Of a DNA stretch of 64,000 nt, positions 18,571-27,589 are shown piece after piece. The number at the start of each line of letters is the position of its first letter. The first letter of the stretch is position 1. The stretch lies in assembly GCF_040784935.1 (NCBI RefSeq), contig NZ_CP160680.1, forward strand, positions 7,443,557 through 7,507,556. The letters are read 5' to 3'. Under the pieces are notes generated by a model that searched no databases, was not told the DNA's origin, and saw only the letters and a program-made list of their open reading frames with translations. The stretch comes from Lewinella sp. LCG006. GTDB taxonomy: Bacteria > Bacteroidota > Bacteroidia > Chitinophagales > Saprospiraceae. Position numbers and translations under genes: made by a program.

Positions 18571-18861
18571 ATGGAAGATTTAAATATCCAATTAGAAGAA
18601 GAGGAAACCCGCGGCCGTGTTTTCATGGAGGAGCGTAGAGAACTACTAGCTGAAATGACCTACTCCAAAGCTGGCGACAGTCTACTCATCATCGACCATA
18701 CTTACGTCGCGGAATCCCTAAAAGGCCAAGGGATTGGCCGCCTCTTGCTAGATGTGATTGTAGCCATGACGCGCCGACAAGGAAAGAAAATCATTCCGCT
18801 TTGTCCTTTCGCGAAAAGTGTCTTTGACAAGGATCCGAGTATTAGAGATGTGTTGAAATAA
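18571..18861 (+). CDS. Small GNAT-like N-acetyltransferase (YjdJ-like)
   Basis: A 96-residue minimal GNAT domain (PF14542 type). The acetyl-CoA binding motif is KGQGIGRLLLDVIVAMTRRQGKKIIPLCPFAKSVFDKDP, where the final LCPFAKSVF phrase is diagnostic of the YjdJ/Gtt1-like family. It starts 9 bases after the YjdI-CDGSH gene and is probably co-transcribed with it. The substrate is unknown. Confidence 0.88.
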   Translation: MEDLNIQLEEEETRGRVFMEERRELLAEMTYSKAGDSLLIIDHTYVAESLKGQGIGRLLLDVIVAMTRRQGKKIIPLCPFAKSVFDKDPSIRDVLK

Positions 18862-18891
18862 AATAAAAAAGAAATATCTCAACTATATGCT

Positions 18892-18899
18892 TACCTTTG
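18892..18899 (+). promoter_or_regulatory. TAnnTTTG promoter of the RNA helicase gene, long 5' leader
   Basis: TACCTTTG matches the -7 consensus 198 bases before the helicase start. The implied leader of nearly 200 bases (18905-19097) has no ORF and may be regulatory, as leaders of cold-shock helicases often are. No specific riboswitch was recognised. Confidence 0.5.
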
Positions 18900-19097
18900 T
18901 CGTTTACAACATGGTTCTCTGACAATTTGTGAGATTGCGTATCAGGGAAAAATTACTTTAACAAACAAGTTCGCGGCCAACAAAATCCGGCCCAACTTTC
19001 AATACTTTTCCCTACGGTTTGTCAACCCTACCTCAACGGGCAACTTCTCCAGCCGATAAGACTTCAGCGTAAAGGTATTGAGCCATTTTAACGATAA

Positions 19098-20387
19098 ATG
19101 ACATTTAATTCATTGGGGATTATTGACCCCATCCTGCGTGCCCTTGAAGTAAAAGGGTACACCAAGCCTACTCCAATCCAGGAGCAGTCAATTCCAATTT
19201 TACTTAAAGGAAAGGATTTATTGGGTTGTGCCCAAACCGGCACTGGTAAAACAGCCGCTTTCGCCATTCCGATTATTCAACAACTTTGTGAAGCTAATCT
19301 TGATGGCCCTTACGTCATCAAAGCACTCGTAGTAGCTCCTACCCGCGAACTCGCGATCCAGATCAATGACAGCTTTCAGGATTACGCCAAATTTACCGAC
19401 TTACGCAGCACCGTTATTTTTGGTGGGGTAAAACAAGGTAAGCAAGTAGATATCCTGAAGAAAGGCGTAGATATTTTGGTAGCTACCCCGGGACGACTAC
19501 TCGACTTAATGAACCAGGGCTTCATTAGCCTCCGCGACGTGGAATACGTAGTACTGGACGAAGCTGACCACATGCTTGACATGGGCTTCATTCACGACAT
19601 CAAAAAAATCGTAGCAAAGTTGCCCGAGAAGCGGCAATCCCTCTTCTTTTCGGCTACAATGCCTCCGGCCATTATGGAATTGTCCAGTAAAATATTGGGT
19701 AACCCAGAAAAAGTGACCATCAAGCCTCAGCAGGCTACTGCCGAAAAGGTAGGCCAGGCTTTGTACTACGTCGATAAAAAGCAGAAGCGCAAATTGCTCC
19801 ATCACTTGATCGTAGAAGAAAAAATGGAATCCGTTTTGGTCTTCTCTCGTACCAAGCATGGCGCCAATCGGATTGTGAAAGATCTCAACAGTGACGGTAT
19901 TGGAGCGGCTGCTATTCACGGTAACAAGTCGCAAACTGCTCGGCAGAAAGCACTACAGGAATTTCGCGACGGCGACCTGCAAGTATTGGTTGCTACCGAT
20001 ATTGCCGCCCGTGGCATTGATGTGGACGAACTGGCCTTTGTCATCAATTTTGACTTGCCTAACGTGCCAGAGACTTACGTTCACCGTATTGGTCGTACCG
20101 GACGTGCCCAAGCCAGCGGAATTGCAATTTCCTTTTGTGATCAGGAAGAAAGAGCTTACTTACGCGACATTCAGCGCTTGATCAAGCAAGATGTTCCGGT
20201 TGTAGAAGATCACCCTTACCCTGATGATGGAACCAGAGTAGTGACTGAAAATTCCTCTTCTTCCCAACAGCAGCGTTCACGCAGCAACGGAGGAAACAAC
20301 AATCGCCGTCGCGGACCAGGTAATAGTTCCTCATCAGGCAGCCGATCTGGGGGAGGAAACCGCCGGAGGTTCTCTAGTTCAAGGTAG
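19098..20387 (+). CDS. rhlE: DEAD-box ATP-dependent RNA helicase, RhlE-like
   Basis: 429 residues with a full set of DEAD-box motifs: F and Q motif (TFNSLGI, PTPIQEQ), motif I AQTGTGKT, Ia [48 protein letters not shown] and [11 protein letters not shown]. The last 50 or so residues are a low-complexity tail rich in Ser, Gly, Arg and Asn that probably binds RNA. It acts in RNA unwinding for ribosome assembly or mRNA decay. RhlE is the closest E. coli branch from the motif context, but other DEAD-box names are possible. A strong terminator follows at 20414. Confidence 0.92.
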   Translation: MTFNSLGIIDPILRALEVKGYTKPTPIQEQSIPILLKGKDLLGCAQTGTGKTAAFAIPIIQQLCEANLDGPYVIKALVVAPTRELAIQINDSFQDYAKFTDLRSTVIFGGVKQGKQVDILKKGVDILVATPGRLLDLMNQGFISLRDVEYVVLDEADHMLDMGFIHDIKKIVAKLPEKRQSLFFSATMPPAIMELSSKILGNPEKVTIKPQQATAEKVGQALYYVDKKQKRKLLHHLIVEEKMESVLVFSRTKHGANRIVKDLNSDGIGAAAIHGNKSQTARQKALQEFRDGDLQVLVATDIAARGIDVDELAFVINFDLPNVPETYVHRIGRTGRAQASGIAISFCDQEERAYLRDIQRLIKQDVPVVEDHPYPDDGTRVVTENSSSSQQQRSRSNGGNNNRRRGPGNSSSSGSRSGGGNRRRFSSSR

Positions 20388-20413
20388 TTTTGTAAAAACC
20401 ATTTCTGTAACAG

Positions 20414-20455
20414 AAAACAGGGCAGGTACTTCGCGGTGCTTGCCCTGTTTTGTTT
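20414..20455. terminator. Bidirectional Rho-independent terminator
   Basis: AAAACAGGGCA (20414-20424) pairs with TGCCCTGTTTT (20441-20451), with further pairing of the AGGTAC/GGTGCT inner arm around TTCGCG. A T-run follows on each strand. It separates the convergent helicase and YbaK genes. Confidence 0.85.
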
Positions 20456-20501
20456 ACCTCAGAAGCCTCTTGATTGGTATTCGTCTTTACTCACCAGCAT
20501 A

Positions 20502-20960
20502 TCAAAACAGCGTCCAGCCAAAGGTGGTCTGCAATGATTGCGGATTCGCCCCGAAAAGGACGCCCCGTTTCCCTGCATTAATGAGGATTTCATCGTACGA
20601 AAGTGCTTTGCGACTCAAGTAGATCGGTAGTGCTTTTTTAGTCCCTAAGGGGGAACAGCCCCCTCTTAGGTACCCCGTTAGTGCAAGCAATTCCTTCACA
20701 GCTACCAGTGCTACCTTTTTATTGCCACTGGTCTGGGCAGCATGCTTTAAATCGAGGTGCTCATCGCCACCAATGACGCACATAAACGGACCTGTCTGCT
20801 CCCCTTTGCACACCAAGGTCTTAAACACTTGCCCCAGACTTAACCCATTGTCCGTAGCGATTTTTGCCACGTCCAGATTATCCGGATCATAGGTATAGGT
20901 AATCAATCGATAAGGGATTTGCTCCTGATCGAGTATTCTTACTGCATTTGTTTTTGCCAT
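20502..20960 (-). CDS. ybaK: Cys-tRNA(Pro)/Cys-tRNA(Cys) deacylase
   Basis: A 152-residue YbaK/EbsC protein. It removes Cys wrongly loaded on tRNA(Pro). Visible features are the N-terminal KTNAVRILDQEQIPYRLITY, the conserved lysine region VFKTLVCKG, and GYLRGGCSPLGTKK, matching the GxxxGGxSP(I/L)G loop of the family. The C-terminus ILINAGKRGVLFGANPQ completes the domain. The length is typical. It is convergent with the helicase and divergent from pyrF. Confidence 0.93.
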   Translation of the reverse strand: MAKTNAVRILDQEQIPYRLITYTYDPDNLDVAKIATDNGLSLGQVFKTLVCKGEQTGPFMCVIGGDEHLDLKHAAQTSGNKKVALVAVKELLALTGYLRGGCSPLGTKKALPIYLSRKALSYDEILINAGKRGVLFGANPQSLQTTFGWTLF

Positions 20961-20983
20961 CGGGTTTTGTTTTTCAAAGTTCC

Positions 20984-20991
20984 TATCTTTG
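20984..20991 (+). promoter_or_regulatory. TAnnTTTG promoter of pyrF
   Basis: TATCTTTG is an exact -7 match 17 bases before the pyrF ATG. A TTTG at 20966 may serve as the upstream element, though the spacing (14 bases) is short. Confidence 0.55.
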
Positions 20992-21008
20992 CGGCAAATT
21001 TAACTACC

Positions 21009-21827
21009 ATGGATCGTAAAGCCTTGTTTCAGCTCATCAAAGAACGAAAATCCTTCCTTTGTGTCGGCCTGGACCCCGACCCGGCCAGACTACCAAAACA
21101 CCTGGGAGAAGGCCCCACCGCGGTCTATCGATTCAACCAGCAAATCGTGGATGCGACCCGCGACTTGTGTGTGGCTTACAAACCTAACACTGCTTTTTAT
21201 GAAGCGATGGGACCACAAGGCTGGGAGGTACTCCACGCTACCCTGGAATACATTGGCGATGATCACCTCAAAATTGCTGATGCCAAACGGGGAGACATTG
21301 GCAATACCTCTCGGATGTACGCTCAGACCTTCTTTGAGACCCTTCACGCCGATGCGGTCACCGTAGCGCCTTACATGGGGGAAGATTCGGTAAAACCATT
21401 CCTCGATTTTCCGGAAAAATGGGTAATTCTGTTAGCGCTTACGAGCAATACAGGTAGCGAAGACTTTCAGTTCACTCCTCAAGAAAACGGACAGCCGCTA
21501 TACGCGAAACTAATGACCAAAGCCCAGGAATGGGCCAGCCCCGACGAGCTGATGTTCGTCTGTGGTGCTACTCACCCGGAAAAATTCCGTGAGCTGCGCC
21601 AATTGGCACCCGATAGCTTTTTCCTCGTTCCTGGTATTGGTGCGCAAGGAGGAGATTTGGCCGCTGTTGCCCGTCATAGTATGAATGATCATTGCGGCTT
21701 GCTCGTCAATTCTTCTCGCGGCATTATTTATGCTGGACAAGGTGAAGATTTTGCGGAAGCAGCCCGTAAAGCCGCTCAGGAATTACAACAACAAATGGTC
21801 AGTGCATTAGCTACCTATCTCCCTTAA
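21009..21827 (+). CDS. pyrF: Orotidine 5'-phosphate decarboxylase (long, type 2 form)
   Basis: 272 residues. It decarboxylates OMP to UMP, the last step of pyrimidine synthesis. The start MDRKALFQLIKERKSFLCVGLDPDPARLP is typical of the longer form found in Bacteroidota and actinobacteria. The catalytic motif DAKRGDIGNTSRMYAQ carries the Lys and Asp residues. The C-terminal PGIGAQGGDL and NSSRGIIYA close the phosphate-binding loop. The start was taken at 21009. An upstream in-frame extension to 20919 overlaps the promoter and is rejected. Confidence 0.95.
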   Translation: MDRKALFQLIKERKSFLCVGLDPDPARLPKHLGEGPTAVYRFNQQIVDATRDLCVAYKPNTAFYEAMGPQGWEVLHATLEYIGDDHLKIADAKRGDIGNTSRMYAQTFFETLHADAVTVAPYMGEDSVKPFLDFPEKWVILLALTSNTGSEDFQFTPQENGQPLYAKLMTKAQEWASPDELMFVCGATHPEKFRELRQLAPDSFFLVPGIGAQGGDLAAVARHSMNDHCGLLVNSSRGIIYAGQGEDFAEAARKAAQELQQQMVSALATYLP

Positions 21828-21888
21828 ACGCGTATCTTTACTGAGATTTAAGCGTCTAAACAAGCACTTTCCTAACAAACACAACAAC

Positions 21889-23001
21889 ATGACAACTACA
21901 CGTAACTTCGCCATGCTATTGGCAAGCTTTTTCTTTTTCAGCACCAGTTGGGCACAGATAGATGCCGGACTCAAAACACAGCTGAGTGCTTACCAGCAAC
22001 AACTCATCGCTGGATCTTTCGAGGCCGCTACAGCGCAACTCCATCCTTCTGTATTTGAAGTGATGACCGCCGATCGTTGGTTGGCTGCCCAGCAATCAAA
22101 AGTCAATGAGGATATGGCGATGAATACCAAAGGGTTTCAGCCAGCCAAAAGCTCGGAAATAGTTACGGATAACGGCCAAAACTACCTGCTGCTCACCTCT
22201 ATGGAAAATTTAGAGCTCTCCATCGAACAGGAAAGTATCAGCAAGGACCAGATGGTAATGAAAGAGATCATTAGCGGGTTTGCCAAGACCTATGGTTCCG
22301 ATAACGTCAAGTTACTCAACCCCAGCACCATTTACCTTCAGCGAGATCATCAATTTATTGCGGTAAGGCCTACGGAATCTACAACATGGCAGTTGATCGA
22401 CTTCCCTGACGCCAAGCTTGATTTGGCGTATGGCATCTTGCCACCTGCTGTGTGGAAAGCCTTTTTCGGTGATCGTGCCTTGTCTGACCAACTTCCCTAC
22501 CAGCAGGCATTGCCACAAGTTGCGGGTCGTTATTTCCAGCTTTTAAAAGCTAAGAGCTACGACCAAGTAGCTACTATGATCTTGCCACAGGAAAAGGCCA
22601 CTGCTCCTTTTCTACAAGCCTACCAAATGCTGGACAACGAAGCAACCATGCTTGTCTTCCAAGGCTACAATGTGGGAAATATCCAGCAGTTATCATCATT
22701 AGATGGTAAGCAATACACGGCTTTGAGTCTGCAAATAATGATGGACGTAAAAATGAAGGGCGAAACCATCACCGACGAACAAGTTGCTCAACAACAAGCA
22801 TTACTAGAAAAAATGTACCCAGGTGCGGTAAGCTACGATGCGGAAAAAGCTGCTTTTAGTGTCAATACCTACCTATCCGTTTTAGCGAGTGCCGATCAAG
22901 GTAAAAACAATTGGCTCCTCCTTCCAGAAGATCCACTCAACGGCATGTCTATCCGTCAAAATATCAGCAAGGAACTACAACTGGCGGTTGGTTTCGACTA
23001 A
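21889..23001 (+). CDS. Secreted protein of unknown function with two similar halves
   Basis: A 370-residue protein with a signal peptide (about 1-22, ending SWAQ). I do not recognise a family. The two halves look related: residues 27-165 (SAYQQQLIAGSFEAATAQLHP ... FIAVRPTESTTWQLIDF) and 205-350 (AGRYFQLLKAKSYDQVATMILP ... VLASADQGKNNWLLLPE) share a helix, strand and tryptophan-ending layout reminiscent of tandem NTF2/cystatin-like domains. That is inference. It is probably periplasmic and is followed by a strong bidirectional terminator. Confidence 0.8.
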   Translation: MTTTRNFAMLLASFFFFSTSWAQIDAGLKTQLSAYQQQLIAGSFEAATAQLHPSVFEVMTADRWLAAQQSKVNEDMAMNTKGFQPAKSSEIVTDNGQNYLLLTSMENLELSIEQESISKDQMVMKEIISGFAKTYGSDNVKLLNPSTIYLQRDHQFIAVRPTESTTWQLIDFPDAKLDLAYGILPPAVWKAFFGDRALSDQLPYQQALPQVAGRYFQLLKAKSYDQVATMILPQEKATAPFLQAYQMLDNEATMLVFQGYNVGNIQQLSSLDGKQYTALSLQIMMDVKMKGETITDEQVAQQQALLEKMYPGAVSYDAEKAAFSVNTYLSVLASADQGKNNWLLLPEDPLNGMSIRQNISKELQLAVGFD

Positions 23002-23019
23002 TGCTTGCTCTTTTTCGGA

Positions 23020-23064
23020 GTATCTCCGTAGCGCCGGGTTTAAAACCCTGCGCTACGGAGATAC
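23020..23064. terminator. Long perfect hairpin terminator between convergent genes
   Basis: GTATCTCCGTAGCGC pairs with GCGCTACGGAGATAC almost perfectly around CGGGTTTAAAACCCTG, whose own GGGTTT/AAACCC extends the stem. It lies between the unknown secreted gene (+) and msrB (-). Confidence 0.85.
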
Positions 23065-23068
23065 AGAG

Positions 23069-23638
23069 CTACTTCTCTTCCGGCACAAAACCCAGAGAGA
23101 CACTATTGATACAGTAGCGCAATCCCGTAGGTGCCGGACCATCATCAAAAACATGGCCGAGGTGGCCGTCACAACGAGCACATACCACTTCGGTGCGCAC
23201 CATGCCGTAAGCACGATCAACGTGTTCCACTACATAATTTTCCTGGATAGGCTCGTAGAAACTGGGCCAGCCGGTGCCAGATTTGAATTTCGTAGCGGAA
23301 GAAAACAGCGGTAGCCCACAACCACCACAGGTATAAATACCGGTCATTTTATTGTCCCAATATTTACCCGTGAAGGCACGCTCGGTACCAGCCTGACGCA
23401 GTACATTGAAAGCCAGTGGCTCCAGTTGTGCCTGCCATTCTTCTACGCTTTTCTCAACTTTCACAATGGTTTCCGGAAACTCCAACTCCGCTACTGTTGA
23501 TGCAGAAACAGCCGAAGCACTAGCAGTAGCCATTTCTTTGTCTTCTCCTGCTTGTTTTTGCAAGGCCTGCGCCTGGTTGCAGGAAGTTAGTGAAAAGAAT
23601 AAAATGAAGGTGAACAAAAATTCATATTGCTTGAACAT
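23069..23638 (-). CDS. msrB: Peptide-methionine (R)-S-oxide reductase, lipoprotein form
   Basis: 189 residues. It reduces methionine-R-sulphoxide in proteins. A lipoprotein signal ([14 protein letters not shown], Cys near residue 20) and an Ala/Ser-rich linker precede the MsrB domain (about 65-188). Zinc cysteines are in [10 protein letters not shown] and [11 protein letters not shown], and the catalytic Cys is in [13 protein letters not shown]. The lipobox suggests a periplasmic or membrane-anchored repair enzyme rather than the usual cytoplasmic one. Confidence 0.93.
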   Translation of the reverse strand: MFKQYEFLFTFILFFSLTSCNQAQALQKQAGEDKEMATASASAVSASTVAELEFPETIVKVEKSVEEWQAQLEPLAFNVLRQAGTERAFTGKYWDNKMTGIYTCGGCGLPLFSSATKFKSGTGWPSFYEPIQENYVVEHVDRAYGMVRTEVVCARCDGHLGHVFDDGPAPTGLRYCINSVSLGFVPEEK

Positions 23639-23715
23639 AATCGACTTTTTATTTCTCTGAACACTTCCTTATTTAGCAATGTTGCTTCTGCGATCGCGAA
23701 TGCACTGAGAACGTC

Positions 23716-24171
23716 CTATTTGCGACGAATCCGTGGCTGGTTCCATTCCTCGCGCTGAGCAAATTCTACGATCTTGCGTAGCATAGCCATCAAGCTAAGA
23801 AACACCAGGTAACCGATTCCTACTACAATGTATATCCAGCGATAGGAACCCGCTTCGCTCATGCTCAGCGAAGAGAGTACATAAGCTACTCCCGCCGCTG
23901 CAGCCGCTAAACCTAAAAAGCAGTAAATGGACGTCCCCCAATACTTCATCAAGTCTTTGGAGCTCACACTAAGAACGCTGTTAAACAAGGCAAAGAGTAA
24001 CATGAAGGAGGCTGCCGACATCCACGGAAAACTTTGGGGAACCTCGGTTATTCCGGTTAATCCAACTAGCTTTGCCAGCAAAGAAATGACGACAACTCCG
24101 CCCAAAGCCATGGCTGCTTGGTAAACAGGACTAATCGTTTTGCTAAATATTGATTCTGATTGATTATTCAT
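23716..24171 (-). CDS. Small integral membrane protein of unknown function
   Basis: About 151 residues from the ATG at 24171 (MNNQSESIF), with four hydrophobic segments (about 15-35, 50-65, 80-100 and 110-130) and a positively charged C-terminus ending NQPRIRRK. No family was recognised. An in-frame upstream start at 24225 overlaps the divergent gene and is less likely. Its start codon lies only 1 to 10 bases from the start of the divergent nuclease-like gene. Confidence 0.75.
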   Translation of the reverse strand: MNNQSESIFSKTISPVYQAAMALGGVVVISLLAKLVGLTGITEVPQSFPWMSAASFMLLFALFNSVLSVSSKDLMKYWGTSIYCFLGLAAAAAGVAYVLSSLSMSEAGSYRWIYIVVGIGYLVFLSLMAMLRKIVEFAQREEWNQPRIRRK

Positions 24172-24172
24172 A

Positions 24173-26131
24173 ATGCACTGTATGTTCAACTGTAACAGTA
24201 AAGTTAGCACATTGTTAACCGACAAACACTTTTTCTCGGCACTACTCTTGCTGCTTTTTTTGAATGTTCCTCTAATCGCTCAAAATTTGGAAATCTGGGA
24301 AATCCAGGGCACAGGAAATACCAGTCCCTTTCTAGGCCAGCAGGTAAGTTTACCCAACAATGTAGTGACGGCTGTCGGAGCTGACTTTTTCTTTGTCCAA
24401 ACGCCCACCGAACGTAGTGACAATAATGACAATACTTCGGATGGCTTATTTATCTATACAGGCAACTTCCCCAACCTGAGCGTTGGTCAATTGGTCAATA
24501 TCACTGGGGTCATTCAGGAATTTGAGAACCTTACGGAAATATCCGGCTTTAGCCTGAATTACCAAGCCACAGGTGCTACCGCCCCGCTGCCAGCACCTGT
24601 GGTGTTGACCAACGACTTTCCTAGTGGCCTGCCCGGAGCGGTTCGCGATCTGGAAAAAGTAGAAGGGATGCTCGTCAGCTTTACCGCTCCCGTTGTTGCC
24701 CCCGCTTTAGGCAATGATCTTGCTGCTTTTAGTACAAAAACAGAACGGCCTTTCCGCGAAGCGGGCATCTCCTACCCTGGTTTAAATAACCTTCCGGTAT
24801 GGGATGGCAATCCCGAAATATTCTGGCTTGACCCCGATGCGCTAAATCAACCCAACAACCGCTTTCTCAGCGTTGGACAAACGGTTACTGCTACGGGTGT
24901 TTTTTATCAAAGCGAAGACCTTTACATCGTCTTCCCCAACAACTATACAGTAGCTGGTAACATTGCTACCAGAGATTTGCCCAGAGCTGCCGCCGATGAG
25001 ATTACCGTAGGTAGCATCAATGTCCTTCAACTAAGAGAAGATAGCGATGCCTTGGCCACCCAACTCAGCAAAGTGTCCAGGTATATCGTGGAACGACTAG
25101 GAGCACCAGACATCATTGCCTTACAGGAAGTGGGTGATATCGGGGTGCTGCAACAGCTTGTTTTTGCCATCAATCAGCGCGATCCCAGCCTCGACTACAC
25201 CCCCTACCTTATTCAGGGCAATAACAATACCCCCATCAACAGCGCTTATCTAGTGAGTGAGCGCATCCAAAATGTAGAGGTACGCCAGCTGGGTTCTATC
25301 GAGACACTCAGCATTGGAGGTCGACTACACGACCGCCCCCCTTTACTTTTAGAAGCTGATTTACCGACCAACCCGCCTATTCCCATCAAAATCATCAACC
25401 TCCACCTAAGATCGCTTGGAGGAATTGAGGGGTCTAACGCTTTTTTTGTACGTACAAAACGCTACGAACAATCGCTCTCCGTAGCAGCAATGATTCAGGA
25501 CCGGCAGGAGGACAACTTGCTCGTGGTCGGTGATTTCAATGCGCTCCCTTTCACCGACGGCTACGTAGACGTGCTCAGCCAACTCGTTGGCACCAGCAGC
25601 TTAGGTGCCGAATATCCTCCGCAAACACTCGTGAGCCCGGCACTCACCAACCATGCGTTTCTCAACGCTCCAGCAGAGCGCTACTCCTTTGTGTTCGAAG
25701 GCAATGCCCAGTTGATCGACCATTGTCTGACAACTTCCTTGACGAACCTGAATGTCCAGGATTTTGCTTTTGCTCGGGGCAATGCCGACGCCGCTGCGGC
25801 CTATTTTGCTAATCCGAGTCTTGCCACCCGAGCCAGCGACCACGACGGATTCGTGCTGTATCTACGACCCGACTTTCCGATCATTAGCAGCACAGATGAA
25901 GTTGTTGCCTTAGAAGAAGAATGGAACCTTCCCAATCCCGTGCGTGCAGGACAAACCGTAGTTTTACCTACAAGCATTGAGACGCCCCAAATAGCCTTGT
26001 ATAATCTCCAAGGGCAGCTGATCAAGCGGTGGCAAAAAGGCTTCATGAACGAAATCACACTGCCCCAGCTCCCGGCAGGATGTTACTTGCTAGTATATGG
26101 TAAGCAGAGAAAACGCTTAATCATTCAATAA
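24173..26131 (+). CDS. Secreted endonuclease/exonuclease/phosphatase-family protein with T9SS CTD
   Basis: 652 residues (643 if ATG 24182 is used). A signal segment FFSALLLLLFLNVPLIAQ is followed by an OB-fold-like region (about 45-260, with VSLPNNVVTAVGADFFFVQTP and SVGQLVNITGVIQEF), like the lead domain of extracellular nucleases. The EEP domain (about 280-565) shows VGSINVLQL, IIALQEVGD, INLHLRS, VVGDFNALP and ASDHDGFVLYL, covering the metal and catalytic residues. The last 70 residues (NLPNPVRAGQTVVLP ... LPAGCYLLVYG) are a type A sorting domain. It is probably a secreted nuclease used to degrade external DNA. The substrate is inferred. Confidence 0.88.
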   Translation: MHCMFNCNSKVSTLLTDKHFFSALLLLLFLNVPLIAQNLEIWEIQGTGNTSPFLGQQVSLPNNVVTAVGADFFFVQTPTERSDNNDNTSDGLFIYTGNFPNLSVGQLVNITGVIQEFENLTEISGFSLNYQATGATAPLPAPVVLTNDFPSGLPGAVRDLEKVEGMLVSFTAPVVAPALGNDLAAFSTKTERPFREAGISYPGLNNLPVWDGNPEIFWLDPDALNQPNNRFLSVGQTVTATGVFYQSEDLYIVFPNNYTVAGNIATRDLPRAAADEITVGSINVLQLREDSDALATQLSKVSRYIVERLGAPDIIALQEVGDIGVLQQLVFAINQRDPSLDYTPYLIQGNNNTPINSAYLVSERIQNVEVRQLGSIETLSIGGRLHDRPPLLLEADLPTNPPIPIKIINLHLRSLGGIEGSNAFFVRTKRYEQSLSVAAMIQDRQEDNLLVVGDFNALPFTDGYVDVLSQLVGTSSLGAEYPPQTLVSPALTNHAFLNAPAERYSFVFEGNAQLIDHCLTTSLTNLNVQDFAFARGNADAAAAYFANPSLATRASDHDGFVLYLRPDFPIISSTDEVVALEEEWNLPNPVRAGQTVVLPTSIETPQIALYNLQGQLIKRWQKGFMNEITLPQLPAGCYLLVYGKQRKRLIIQ

Positions 26132-26149
26132 AAGAGGTGAGCTAAAAAA

Positions 26150-26404
26150 TTACAGACCATTAACGGCCTCAACACCAGAAATTTGCGGTAAGCGGCCCTT
26201 GATGGTCTGTTCAAGACCTGCCTTCATGGTCATGTAAGACATGGAGCAGTTTTGACAGTTACCCAACCATTTCACTTTTACGATATTATCGTCCGTGATG
26301 TCTACCACTTCTACGTTCCCACCATCCGCAGCGAGGTGAGGGCGGACACTTTCCAGGGCAGCATCTACTTGGGCAATCATCGCTTCTTTTTCCGTAACTG
26401 ACAT
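26150..26404 (-). CDS. NifU C-terminal domain iron-sulphur scaffold protein
   Basis: An 84-residue protein from MSVTEKEA (91 if an upstream ATG at 26425 is used). The family motif is VRPHLAADGGNVEVVDI and the cluster-binding CxxC is in LGNCQNCSMSYMTMKAGLE. Such small NifU/Nfu proteins hold and pass on Fe-S clusters. It lies 84 bases downstream of the Mrp ATPase gene on the same strand, a pairing that supports a joint role in Fe-S cluster delivery. Confidence 0.92.
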   Translation of the reverse strand: MSVTEKEAMIAQVDAALESVRPHLAADGGNVEVVDITDDNIVKVKWLGNCQNCSMSYMTMKAGLEQTIKGRLPQISGVEAVNGL

Positions 26405-26450
26405 ACTACTTTTGTTTAAGATCACTGTCTTTGGATCTTTAAATGGAAAA

Positions 26451-26458
26451 CAAAGTTA
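26451..26458 (-). promoter_or_regulatory. TAnnTTTG promoter upstream of the NifU gene
   Basis: The minus strand reads TAACTTTG 26 to 47 bases before the candidate starts. The NifU gene may therefore have its own promoter besides read-through from the Mrp gene. Confidence 0.4.
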
Positions 26459-26487
26459 AGCAATTAAAAGTTGATACTCAGCAGTTT

Positions 26488-27585
26488 CTATTGCTCCATC
26501 TTTACCACTTGCGTGGGATCCATCATTTCGTTGCGCAGTGCTACCTGGCGAACAACATTTTGGGCAACTTTAAGGAAAGCGTCTCTGGAAACGGTATTCG
26601 ATTCATCCAAAATCGCAGGTCGGCCTCCATCGCCAGCTTCCCGTATTCCTTGTACCAGGGGTACTTGTCCTAGTACCATTGAGTTGCTAGCTTTTGCGAG
26701 CGCAGCACCTCCTCCTTTGCCAAAGATATAGTACTTATTGTCTGGCAATTCGGCAGGCGTAAACCAGGACATATTTTCTACTACCCCCAAAACGGGAATA
26801 TTGATATTGGGCAAGAAGAACATATTCATCGCCTTCACTGCATCAGCGAGGGCTACCTCTTGCGGCGTAGTCACCAATACCGCTCCGGTGACGGGAACCG
26901 TTTGCACCAAAGTCAGCTGAATATCGCCCGTACCTGGAGGCAGGTCTACAATCAGGTAATCGAGCGGAGGCCAAACCGTGTCATTGATAAATTGTTTAAT
27001 GACGCCGCTGAGGCGTGGACCACGTAAAACAACTGCCTGCTCCGGCTCGATAATGAAACCGATGGACATGGTAAAAATACCATGAGCTTCGAGCGGTGTG
27101 ATCTTGGGCTGTCCGTGAATATCCTGGATTTTAGGACGTTGCCCCTGTAAACCCATCATCGTAGGAATGGAAGGACCGTAAAGATCGGCATCGAGGAGAC
27201 CAACTTTAGCTCCCAGGGCTTTTAGCCCAAGTGCCAGATTGGTGGCAACGGTAGACTTCCCTACACCTCCCTTACCACTCGCCACCGCTATGATGTTTTT
27301 GACGTGGGGTAATGGACTGGTACTTGCCTGAGATTCCTCCGTACGCGCCATCATGTGCACATGGACATTGGCTTCCGGATAATGCTGCAAAATAGCTTCC
27401 TGGCACGCAAAGTTCAGTTGCGACTTGTATTCGTTATTCAAACTTGGAAGTTCCAACGTAAAACGAATCGCATTTCCTTCCACCTCCAGGTCACGTACGC
27501 GATTAGCAGTAATCAAATCCTGGCCAGTATGGGGATCTTTAACGCCAGCAAGGGCGGCTACGACAGTACTCTTATCAATGTTCAT
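26488..27585 (-). CDS. Mrp/NBP35-family iron-sulphur carrier ATPase
   Basis: 365 residues. An N-terminal MIP18/DUF59 domain (about 1-90) is followed by the P-loop ATPase (VASGKGGVGKSTVATNLALGL, deviant Walker A with two lysines), DADLYGPSIPTMMG and VDLPPGTGDIQLTL. It binds and transfers Fe-S clusters in the cytoplasm. A VVENMSWF segment precedes the position where many homologues carry CxxC. Here the stretch ELPDNKYYIFGKGGG lacks cysteines, so cluster binding through that motif is not visible. It is upstream of the NifU-like gene. Confidence 0.9.
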   Translation of the reverse strand: MNIDKSTVVAALAGVKDPHTGQDLITANRVRDLEVEGNAIRFTLELPSLNNEYKSQLNFACQEAILQHYPEANVHVHMMARTEESQASTSPLPHVKNIIAVASGKGGVGKSTVATNLALGLKALGAKVGLLDADLYGPSIPTMMGLQGQRPKIQDIHGQPKITPLEAHGIFTMSIGFIIEPEQAVVLRGPRLSGVIKQFINDTVWPPLDYLIVDLPPGTGDIQLTLVQTVPVTGAVLVTTPQEVALADAVKAMNMFFLPNINIPVLGVVENMSWFTPAELPDNKYYIFGKGGGAALAKASNSMVLGQVPLVQGIREAGDGGRPAILDESNTVSRDAFLKVAQNVVRQVALRNEMMDPTQVVKMEQ

Positions 27586-27589
27586 GCTG

